A program made the translations under genes and the position numbers. Positions 56,985 to 64,000 of a stretch of DNA of 64,000 bases are shown here, in pieces (positions within the stretch are counted from its first letter, which is position 1; the number at the start of each line of letters is the position of its first letter). This stretch comes from Paraburkholderia solitsugae (GTDB taxonomy: Bacteria > Pseudomonadota > Gammaproteobacteria > Burkholderiales > Burkholderiaceae). The stretch covers positions 124,001 through 188,000 of the forward strand of contig NZ_WOEY01000065.1 in NCBI RefSeq assembly GCF_013177695.1, written 5' to 3'. The notes below the pieces were generated by a model, which worked only from the letters and a program-made list of their open reading frames with translations, did no database searches and was not told where the DNA came from.

Positions 56985-59976
56985 GTTGACGTGCTCCTTC
57001 GTTGTCATAGAACACCGAGCTGGTGACCTTGGCTGCAATCTGCTTGCCGCTCGCGAGCGGAATCGTGACGATTTCGCCGATCTTGTCGAGTCCGCCCTTC
57101 AGCACCGCCATCGCAATCGAGCGTTTCAGGATCGGGCTGTAATAGCTCGACGTGACGTGGCCAAGCATCGGTGCGGTATCGCCCTGGAACGGACCCGCGA
57201 CGATCTGCGAGCCTTCGGGGATCACGAACGAGGGATCGTCCGAAAGCAGCCCGACCAGTTGCTTACGTCCCGCCTTCGCCGTGTCCGTTCGCGTCAATGA
57301 TCGCTTGCCGAGAAAGTCTTTCGACTTCGCGACCAGTCCGCCCATGCCGAGGTCGTAAGGCGTCATCGAGCCGTCCGTATCCTGCCCGACGATGATGTAG
57401 CCCTTCTCCGCACGCAGCACGTGCATGGTTTCCGTGCCGTACGGCGTGATGTCGAATTCCGCCCCTGCGGCCATCAGCGCTTCCCACACCGCGCGTCCGA
57501 CGTTCGCGGGCACGTTCACTTCATAAGCGAGTTCGCCCGAGAAGCTGATCCGCATCACACGCGACGCCGCGCCCGCCACCGTGCCTTCACGATAGCTCAT
57601 GAACGGGAACGCCGCATTCGCAAACTCGATGTCGTGGCAGACCTTCTGCAAGACCTTGCGGCTGTTCGGGCCGACCACCGCGAACGTCGCCCAATGGTCC
57701 GTCACGGAAGCAAGCCGCACGCGCATGTCCGGCCACTCGGTTTGCAGCCAGCGTTCGAGCCACGTGAGCACGCGTGCCGCGCCACCCGTGGTGGTGGTCA
57801 TCATGTAGTGCTGGTCGGCGAGGCGCACGGTCACGCCATCGTCAAAGATCATGCCGTTTTCGTCGAGCATCAGCCCATAGCGGCATTTGCCGACTTCCAG
57901 CTTGCTCCACGGATTCGTGTAGACCCAGTTCAACAGCTTCGCGGAATCGGGGCCCTGAATGTCGATCTTGCCGAGCGTCGAGGCGTCGAGAATACCGACG
58001 CTCGTGCGCACCGCCAGCGATTCGCGCGCCACGGCGGCGTGCATGTCTTCACCCGCTTTCGGGTAATACCATGGACGCTTCCAGTTGCCGACGTCCTCAA
58101 ACGCCGCACCGTTCTCCACGTGCCATTCGTGCACCGCCGTCTTGCGCACCGGATCGAGAAACTCGCCCAGCTCGCGACCTGCAAACGTGCCGAACGTGAC
58201 GGGCGTGTAGTTCGGACGGAACGTCGTCGTGCCGGTTTCGGGAATCGTCTTGCCGAGCGCCTGCGCGAGAATCGCCATGCCGTTGATGTTGCCGAGCTTG
58301 CCCTGATCGGTGCCGAAACCCATCGCCGTATAGCGCTTCACGTGCTCGACGGATTCGAAGCCTTCGCGCGCCGCCAGGAAAATATCGGCCGCCGACACGT
58401 CGTTCTGGAAGTCGACAAACTGCTTCGGCCCGCGCGTCGCGAGTTCGCGCCCGCCGACGAGCCACAGCGGTTGCATCTTCGCTTCGGTAATCTCAGCCAC
58501 CTGCACTGGATTCGGCCGCGCAACGATGTGGCCAGCCGCACGCGCCGCCTCGCCACCGGCGTCGATGGCGAAGCGAATGCCCTGTCCCAGCGTGAAGTCA
58601 CCGGCACACGCGCCGATGCTCGTCTCCGCCTGCATCGCCTTGCCGGGCACGAAACAGGCCTTGTCGTCATGCCAATGCGCCTTGCCGCCCGACTGCGCGA
58701 ACAGATGCAGCACCGGGCTCCAGCCGCCGGACATCGCGAGCAGATCGCAGGGCAGCGCGGCCTGCTTCGCACCGACCTGTCCGTTCGAATACGACGCCAC
58801 GTCGACCGATGCAACCCGCAACTTGCCGTGCGCCGCTGTCACAGCCACGCCGTTCATCACTTTGACGCCGTAGCGCCGCGCGAGCGCGGGCAGCGTGCCC
58901 TTCGATTCGCTGGCGCGCGGATCGACGACCGTCACCTGGGCACCGGCGGCTTTCAGATCGAGCGCGCATTGATAACCGTCGTCGTTGTTCGTGAACACCA
59001 CGGCATTGCGTCCCGGCAACACGGCATAGCGATGCAGGTATGTCGACACAGCCGAAGCCAGCATCACGCCCGGCAGATCGTTGTTACCGAACACGATCGG
59101 CCGCTCATGCGCGCCCGTTGCGAGAATCACGCGTTTCGCGCGGATCTTCCACATCAGCTCGCGCGTGCCCTTTCTCTGCGACACCGGCAGATGCTCGGTG
59201 AGCCGCTGCGTCACGGTGATGAGGTTATGGTCCTGGTAACCGAACGCCGTGCTGCGGCACAGGATCTTCACATCCGGCATCTGCCGCAGCTCGTCCTCGA
59301 TTTTGTGGACCCATTGCAGCGCCGGCTTTCCGTCGATCTCCGCGCGGCACGATAGCAACGAGCCGCCAAGTTCCGGCTGATCGTCGATCAGCGTGACCCG
59401 TGCACCGGACAACGCCGCCGCATGCGCGGCCGCCAGACCCGTCGGGCCACCGCCGACCACCAGCACGTCGCAATGCGCAAAGCATTTGTCGTAGCGGTCC
59501 GCATCGGTTTGCTCGGGCGCCTTGCCGAGGCCGGCTGCATCGCGGATCACTTCCTCATACTTCGGCCAGAACTTGCGCGGCCACATGAAGGTCTTGTAGT
59601 AGAAGCCCGCCGGAATGAAGCGCGCGAACTTCTGGTTGATCGCCATGCGGTCTTTCTCGATGCTCGGCTTCGCGTTCACGCTGGTCGCAACGAGCCCCTG
59701 ATACAACTCCACTTCAGTCGCGCGCGCGTTCGGCACCGTGTACGCGCCGGTTTCGAGCTGCACGATCGCGTTCGGCTCTTCCACCCCCGCCGTCACGATG
59801 CCGCGCGGCCGGTGGTACTTCCAGCTGCGCGCCACGAAGTGCTCACCGTTCGCAAGCAGCGCGGACGCGAGCGTGTCGCCCTGATAACCCTGGTACTTGC
59901 GGCCGTTGAACGTGAAGTTCAGTACGATAGCGCGGTTGATGCGCCCGCCGCTGGGGAGTCGGTCTTTCTGGCTCAT
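56974..59976 (-). CDS. soxA: sarcosine oxidase alpha subunit
   Basis: A 1000-residue subunit. The N-terminal part carries the ferredoxin-like fold (FTFNGRKYQGYQGDTLASAL) and an NAD/FAD-type module with VLVVGGGPTGLAAAHAAALS near residue 172. The C-terminal 400 residues form a GcvT-type folate-binding domain (KRPWYYPKAGEDMHAAVARE, DASTLGKIDIQGPDSAKLLN), which accepts the methyl group to make methylene-tetrahydrofolate. It overlaps soxD by 4 bases at its start and soxG at its end. The length matches known SoxA. Confidence 0.96.
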   Translation of the reverse strand: MSQKDRLPSGGRINRAIVLNFTFNGRKYQGYQGDTLASALLANGEHFVARSWKYHRPRGIVTAGVEEPNAIVQLETGAYTVPNARATEVELYQGLVATSVNAKPSIEKDRMAINQKFARFIPAGFYYKTFMWPRKFWPKYEEVIRDAAGLGKAPEQTDADRYDKCFAHCDVLVVGGGPTGLAAAHAAALSGARVTLIDDQPELGGSLLSCRAEIDGKPALQWVHKIEDELRQMPDVKILCRSTAFGYQDHNLITVTQRLTEHLPVSQRKGTRELMWKIRAKRVILATGAHERPIVFGNNDLPGVMLASAVSTYLHRYAVLPGRNAVVFTNNDDGYQCALDLKAAGAQVTVVDPRASESKGTLPALARRYGVKVMNGVAVTAAHGKLRVASVDVASYSNGQVGAKQAALPCDLLAMSGGWSPVLHLFAQSGGKAHWHDDKACFVPGKAMQAETSIGACAGDFTLGQGIRFAIDAGGEAARAAGHIVARPNPVQVAEITEAKMQPLWLVGGRELATRGPKQFVDFQNDVSAADIFLAAREGFESVEHVKRYTAMGFGTDQGKLGNINGMAILAQALGKTIPETGTTTFRPNYTPVTFGTFAGRELGEFLDPVRKTAVHEWHVENGAAFEDVGNWKRPWYYPKAGEDMHAAVARESLAVRTSVGILDASTLGKIDIQGPDSAKLLNWVYTNPWSKLEVGKCRYGLMLDENGMIFDDGVTVRLADQHYMMTTTTGGAARVLTWLERWLQTEWPDMRVRLASVTDHWATFAVVGPNSRKVLQKVCHDIEFANAAFPFMSYREGTVAGAASRVMRISFSGELAYEVNVPANVGRAVWEALMAAGAEFDITPYGTETMHVLRAEKGYIIVGQDTDGSMTPYDLGMGGLVAKSKDFLGKRSLTRTDTAKAGRKQLVGLLSDDPSFVIPEGSQIVAGPFQGDTAPMLGHVTSSYYSPILKRSIAMAVLKGGLDKIGEIVTIPLASGKQIAAKVTSSVFYDNEGARQHVE

Positions 59977-60299
59977 GGTGCCTTACCCTCGTTTGCCTTG
60001 TCTTGTGCTTTAGCCTCATTGCTGTCCATCGTGAGCAGCGGACGGTCGAACGTCTCGTAGCCCTGAATCTCGTAGCTCACCGTATCGCGCTGCGCCTTGA
60101 ACCATCGGCGGCATCCTTGCGTGTGCATCCATTGCTCGCGATGCACGCCGCGCGGATTCTTGCGCATGAACAGGTAGTCGCCCCATTCCTTGTCGGTGAG
60201 TTTCTCGGTGTCGAGCGGACGGGCAATGTCCGCTTCGCCGCCGCAAGAAAATTCGGTTTCGGCGCGTGGCCCGCACCACGGGCATTCGATTAGCAGCAT
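59973..60299 (-). CDS. soxD: sarcosine oxidase delta subunit
   Basis: A 108-residue zinc-binding subunit. The likely zinc ligands are Cys6, Cys9 (ECPWCGPR), His59 and Cys63 (HTQGCRRWF). The central KEWGDYLFMRKNPRGVHREQ is the family core. Its stop overlaps the soxA start (4 bases). A 121-base gap separates it from soxB and holds a nested palindromic repeat. Confidence 0.96.
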   Translation of the reverse strand: MLLIECPWCGPRAETEFSCGGEADIARPLDTEKLTDKEWGDYLFMRKNPRGVHREQWMHTQGCRRWFKAQRDTVSYEIQGYETFDRPLLTMDSNEAKAQDKANEGKAP

Positions 60300-60313
60300 C
60301 TGTGTTCTCCGTT

Positions 60314-60408
60314 GTCGACGGGAGTTGGCGCTTTAGCTGTCGACCGGAGTTGGCGCTTTAGCGCGTTACTCCGGTCCCATGCAAAGCACCTACTCCCGTC
60401 CCATGCAA
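60314..60408. repeat. nested 49-bp-family palindromic repeat between soxB and soxD
   Basis: An inner, nearly complete unit (about 60339-60388, GTCGACCGGAGT to CATGCAAAGCA) sits inside a split outer unit. The outer left arm is GACGGGAGT (60316-60324) and the right arm is ACTCCCGTC (60392-60400). The outer arms pair perfectly with each other and differ from the inner ACCGGAGT/ACTCCGGT pair. The family matches the two tandem units at 21151-21248. It would form a double hairpin in the sox mRNA. Confidence 0.85.
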
Positions 60409-60420
60409 TTGATTGCCGTG

Positions 60421-61665
60421 TTAGTGGGCAACAGCGGCAGCGCCGTGCTCGTCGATCAGGTGGCCGGTGTAGAAACGGTCCAGCGAGAACGGCGCGTTCA
60501 GCGGATGCGGTTCGTCCTTCGCGATTGTGTGTGCATAGGCCCACCCCGATCCAGGCGTCGCCTTGAAGCCGCCCGTGCCCCAGCCGCAGTTGAAATAAAG
60601 GCCCTTGACGTCGGTCTTGCTGATAATCGGGCACGCATCCGGCGACACGTCCACGATGCCACCCCACTGGCGGTTCATCCGCACGCGCGAGAACACCGGG
60701 AACATTTCGACAATCGCTTCAAGCGTGCCTTCGATGATCTGGAAACTGCCGCGCTGGCCGAAGCCCGTGTACTGATCGACGCCCGCGCCGATCACCAGAT
60801 CGCCCTTGTCGGACTGGCTGATGTACGCATGCACTGCGTTCGACATCACCACCGTGTTGACGACCGGTTTAATCGGCTCTGAGACCAAAGCCTGCAAAGG
60901 ATGGCTCTCCAAAGGCAAGCGGATGCCGGCCATATCGGCGAGCGTCGACGTATTGCCCGCCGCGACCACTGCAACCTTCTTCGCCTTGATGAAACCCTTG
61001 GTGGTATCCACGCCAACGACCTGGCTGCCGTCGCGGCGAATCCCCGTGACCTGACAGTTCTGGACGATGTCGACACCGTGTTGATCCGCGCCGCGTGCGA
61101 AGCCCCACGCCACCGCATCGTGGCGCGCCACGCCGCCGCGCCGCTGGATCGACGCACCGAGCACCGGGTAGCGACTGTTCAGATTGATGGTCGGCTCGAT
61201 TTCCTTGATTTGCTCCGGCGTGAGGAATTCGGCATCCACGCCGTTCAGCCGGTTTGCATTCACGCGACGTTCGGTGTCGCGCACGTCCTGCAGCGTATGC
61301 GCAAGGTTCATCACGCCGCGCTGGCTGAACATCACGTTGTAGTTGAGGTCTTGCGACAGACCTTCCCACAGTTTCATCGCCTTTTCATAAAGCGCGGCCG
61401 ACTCGTCCCACAGATAATTCGAGCGCACGATGGTCGTATTACGCGCGGTATTGCCGCCACCGATCCAGCCTTTCTCCAGCAGGGCGATATTGCGCACACC
61501 GTGCTCTTTCGCGAGGTAATAGGCAGTGGCGAGACCATGCCCGCCGCCGCCGACGATCACGACGTCGTACTCACGCTTGGGCTCCGGGCTCTTCCACTGG
61601 CGCTCCCAGTTCTCGTGATACGACATCCCGTTGCGCAACAGGCTGAATATCGAATAGCGGCTCAT
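60421..61665 (-). CDS. soxB: sarcosine oxidase beta subunit
   Basis: A 414-residue subunit with the sarcosine-oxidising flavin site. The N-terminal FSLLRNGMSYHENWERQWKS is typical of the heterotetrameric enzyme. The FAD motif VVIVGGGGHGLATAYYLAKE is at about 35-54, then GNTARNTTIVRSNYLW. The C-terminal region has YFNCGWGTGGFKATPGSG for FAD closure. It is the first of soxBDAG, after sdaA by 46 bases on the same strand. It yields glycine from sarcosine. Confidence 0.96.
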   Translation of the reverse strand: MSRYSIFSLLRNGMSYHENWERQWKSPEPKREYDVVIVGGGGHGLATAYYLAKEHGVRNIALLEKGWIGGGNTARNTTIVRSNYLWDESAALYEKAMKLWEGLSQDLNYNVMFSQRGVMNLAHTLQDVRDTERRVNANRLNGVDAEFLTPEQIKEIEPTINLNSRYPVLGASIQRRGGVARHDAVAWGFARGADQHGVDIVQNCQVTGIRRDGSQVVGVDTTKGFIKAKKVAVVAAGNTSTLADMAGIRLPLESHPLQALVSEPIKPVVNTVVMSNAVHAYISQSDKGDLVIGAGVDQYTGFGQRGSFQIIEGTLEAIVEMFPVFSRVRMNRQWGGIVDVSPDACPIISKTDVKGLYFNCGWGTGGFKATPGSGWAYAHTIAKDEPHPLNAPFSLDRFYTGHLIDEHGAAAVAH

Positions 61666-61711
61666 CGTTGGTCCTTTGGGTCCTGTTGTTACTCTTTGAT
61701 TCTTAACTTGT

Positions 61712-63106
61712 TCAACACTCGATGACGTTCACGGCGAGTCCACCGCGCGACGTCTCCTTGTATTTGGTCTTCATGTCCGCACCGGTTTCGCGCATCGTCT
61801 TGATCACGTTGTCGAGCGATACATAGTGCTGGCCGTCGCCCTTCATCGCCATGCGCGCGGCGTTCAGCGCCTTGATCGCGCCCATCGCGTTACGTTCGAT
61901 GCAGGGAATCTGCACGAGGCCGCCAACCGGGTCGCAGGTCATGCCGAGGTTGTGCTCCATGCCGATCTCGGCGGCATTTTCCACCTGCGTCGGCGTGCCA
62001 CCCATCACCGCGGCGAGCGCCGCCGCGGCCATCGAACACGCAACGCCCACCTCGCCCTGGCAGCCCACCTCGGCGCCCGAAATCGAGGCCGTTTCCTTGT
62101 AGATGATGCCGATCGCGGCAGCCGTCAGCAGGAAGGTGACGATGCCCTCGTCGTTCGACGCATGCATGAACTTCACGTAGTAATGCAGCACCGCGGGAAT
62201 CACGCCGGCCGCGCCGTTGGTCGGCGCCGTGACGACGCGCCCACCCGCTGCGTTTTCTTCGTTCACGGCCATGGCGTAGAGATTGACCCAGTCGAGTATC
62301 GACAGCGGATCGCGCAGCGACTCTTCCGAGTGCGAACGCAATTGCGCGCACAGGTCGGCCGCGCGGCGCTTCACGTGCATCGGGCCGGGCAACTCGCCAC
62401 GCACCTTGCAGCCGCGTTCGACGCAGGCGGACATGACACGCCAGATCGCCAGCAGCCCTTCACGCACTTCCTGTTCGGGGCGCGACGCGCATTCGTTGCG
62501 CAACGTCACCTCGGCGATCGACAAACCCGTTTCCCGGCAGACACGCATCAGATCGTCGCAGGTGCGAAACGGATACGGCACTTCCGCGCCGGCACGCAGG
62601 CCATTGACGCGGTCGCCTTCGCGATTGATCACAAAGCCGCCGCCGACCGAGTAATACTCTTTCTCCACCAGCAGTTGGCCGTTTTCGTCGAAAGCCTGAA
62701 AACGCATGCCGTTCGGATGCACGATGCTCGAACCCGGCGCGCCCGGCATCAGCTTGCGGAAGAAACCGAGGTGTTCGCGCTCGTCGAATTTGATGGGGTG
62801 CTTGCCAAGCAGCACCAGTTGCTTCGTCTCGCGGATCGCCTGCAGGCGCGGTTCGATCACGTCCGGGTCGATCAGATCGGGCAGATTGCCTTCGAGGCCG
62901 AGCAGCACCGCCTTGTCCGTGCCATGCCCTTTCCCGGTCGCACCGAGCGAGCCAAACAGTTCGACCTTGACGCGGCGCACGAAGCCCAGCAGATTGGCGT
63001 CTTCGATATGCGAGGCGAAGCGGCATGCAGCGATCATCGGCCCGACCGTGTGTGAGCTGGAGGGACCGATGCCGATCTTGAACAGATCGAAGACGCTGAC
63101 GTTCAT
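61712..63106 (-). CDS. sdaA: L-serine ammonia-lyase, iron-sulfur type
   Basis: A 464-residue single-chain 4Fe-4S L-serine dehydratase that turns serine into pyruvate and ammonia. The beta domain starts SVFDLFKIGIGPSSSHTVGP. The catalytic domain has GCQGEVGVACSMAAAALAAV and GMTCDPVGGLVQIPCIERN, whose Cys residues hold the cluster. As the first gene of sdaA-soxBDAG it ends the pathway from sarcosine through glycine and serine to central metabolism. Confidence 0.95.
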   Translation of the reverse strand: MNVSVFDLFKIGIGPSSSHTVGPMIAACRFASHIEDANLLGFVRRVKVELFGSLGATGKGHGTDKAVLLGLEGNLPDLIDPDVIEPRLQAIRETKQLVLLGKHPIKFDEREHLGFFRKLMPGAPGSSIVHPNGMRFQAFDENGQLLVEKEYYSVGGGFVINREGDRVNGLRAGAEVPYPFRTCDDLMRVCRETGLSIAEVTLRNECASRPEQEVREGLLAIWRVMSACVERGCKVRGELPGPMHVKRRAADLCAQLRSHSEESLRDPLSILDWVNLYAMAVNEENAAGGRVVTAPTNGAAGVIPAVLHYYVKFMHASNDEGIVTFLLTAAAIGIIYKETASISGAEVGCQGEVGVACSMAAAALAAVMGGTPTQVENAAEIGMEHNLGMTCDPVGGLVQIPCIERNAMGAIKALNAARMAMKGDGQHYVSLDNVIKTMRETGADMKTKYKETSRGGLAVNVIEC

Positions 63107-63425
63107 GGTGTGCCTTTTACGTTGCGATACCTGGGGTGCCGGGTTTGGCTTGAACTAGGCCCTATTGCACCGCACGTCAAATTCGACCGATAGAATAAAA
63201 ACGGCATGACAGTGGGATAGTGTCGTCAAACGGCCCGCGCCCCAAGCGCAGCGGCGGATTTGCGATGACTTCTGACGCATTTGCGACAGGCGCGGAGGTT
63301 GCGGCTGGCGATGCTGGGGCTGTGCTGAAACGGTCCCAATGAATGGCCCGATCATTGGCCCAATGAAGCGCCGCCTATCCCCGGTGCTATGCTTGATTCA
63401 ACCCTTTCCCTTGCTGGCTGCATGC
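63107..63425. promoter_or_regulatory. divergent promoter region sdaA-sox / GlxA-type regulator
   Basis: About 319 bases between divergent genes; promoters and operators for both should lie here. I see AT-richer sequence around 63190 (GAATAAAAACGG) but no clear palindrome. Confidence 0.5.
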
Positions 63426-64000
63426 ATGAATTCCGCTGAACAGCGTCCCCTTCAATCGATCGACGGCCCCTCGAAGCAGCGCATCCGCTTCGGCATCATC
63501 CTGCTGCCGAACTTCACGCTGACGGCGTTCTCGGGGTTCGTCGACCTGCTGCGCCTGTCCGCGGATGAAGGCGACTTCAGCAAGCCTGTGCGCTGTTCGT
63601 GGAGCGTAATAGGGGAAACCCTCGCTCCGGTGCGCGCGAGTTGCGGCATCCAGATCACACCGTGGGAGACGTTCGAAAACGCCGAACCGTTCGATTACGT
63701 CGTCGTGGTGGGTGGCCTGCTGCATTCGGGGCCGGCCGCGAGCGATGCGACGCTGGCCTTCATCCGCCGCGCTGCCGCCACCGATGCAACGCTGGTCGGC
63801 ATGTGCACGGGTGTGTTTTCGCTGATGCGCGCGGGCGTGCTGGAAGGCCACCGTATCTGCGTGAGCTGGTTTCACTACTGGGATTTCATCGAGCGCTTTC
63901 CGTCGGTCAATGAGGATGCACTGGTAGCGGACCGGCTGTTTGTGATCGACCGTCGGCGCATTACGTGTTCTGGGGGACGGGCATCGATCGACGTGGCGGC
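63426..64000 (+). CDS. GlxA-family transcriptional regulator, partial (N-terminal part)
   Basis: The frame from ATG 63426 runs off the right edge after 191 residues. It contains the DJ-1/PfpI-like ligand domain of GlxA-type AraC regulators: FGIILLPNFTLTAFSGFVDL, PFDYVVVVGGLLHSG, LVGMCTGVFSLMRAGVLEGH and CVSWFHYWDFIERFPSV. The AraC DNA-binding part is outside the window. The start is uncertain, as the frame is open upstream with ATGs at 63339 and 63363 and none has a good ribosome site. Being divergent from sdaA-soxBDAG, it is a candidate sarcosine-responsive activator similar in role to SouR or GbdR. Confidence 0.85.
   Translation, partial: MNSAEQRPLQSIDGPSKQRIRFGIILLPNFTLTAFSGFVDLLRLSADEGDFSKPVRCSWSVIGETLAPVRASCGIQITPWETFENAEPFDYVVVVGGLLHSGPAASDATLAFIRRAAATDATLVGMCTGVFSLMRAGVLEGHRICVSWFHYWDFIERFPSVNEDALVADRLFVIDRRRITCSGGRASIDVA

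Noticed and set aside
57421..59355. 644-codon open frame on the plus strand opposite soxA
   Set aside because: It is exactly antisense to a clear sarcosine oxidase alpha gene, is very rich in Arg and His, has no domain, and is expected from high-GC codon bias.

Overview
The window is high-GC DNA densely packed with catabolic genes, and it looks like a Paraburkholderia/Burkholderia-type beta-proteobacterium. The pointers are a Burkholderia-style porin, a fused LivM-LivG, several AAHS-type aromatic acid transporters, the single-chain serine dehydratase and the layout of the choline/betaine genes. I place it at genus-group level only. No rRNA, tRNA, CRISPR array or intact mobile element was seen.

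Region 1 (1-14.1 kb) is accessory and partly decayed. It holds three MFS transporter genes (one cut by the window edge), a LysR regulator next to a D-2-hydroxyacid dehydrogenase, and a minus-strand group that suggests ketone breakdown: a Baeyer-Villiger monooxygenase, an alpha/beta hydrolase, an SDR and an NADPH-type reductase. A diverged Old Yellow Enzyme follows. Between these lie broken pieces: a LysR N-terminus, a truncated TetR, an MFS fragment and a possible SDR scrap.

Region 2 (14.1-27.4 kb) starts with small housekeeping-type genes: a secreted basic peptide, YbjQ, Pcm and DUF2784. An EF-G-like GTPase comes next. Then a coherent nitrogen-compound group follows: DUF1989 protein, Asp/Glu-racemase-fold enzyme, DadA-like dehydrogenase, a complete branched-chain-type ABC importer and a porin. 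Its substrate is unknown.

Region 3 (27.7-63.1 kb) encodes an almost complete route from choline-O-sulfate to pyruvate. BetC releases choline, BetA/BetB make glycine betaine, GbcA/GbcB make dimethylglycine, DgcA/DgcB with an electron-transfer flavoprotein make sarcosine, SoxBDAG makes glycine, GlyA makes serine and SdaA makes pyruvate. PurU and a glutathione-independent formaldehyde dehydrogenase handle the one-carbon products. ChoX and a CaiX-like protein are binding proteins for uptake, but their permease is not in the window. Regulators are BetR, GbdR, BetI and a GlxA-type regulator at the right edge. Inside this block sits an unrelated pair, an exported creatininase-like protein and a YVTN beta-propeller, next to a resolvase relic.

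The main oddities are an Old Yellow Enzyme lacking the His/Asn substrate pair, a 49-bp palindromic repeat family with compensatory arm changes and a nested copy, two neighbouring genes with separate 15-bp in-frame tandem repeats, the DUF1989 cluster, and the creatininase/propeller pair.
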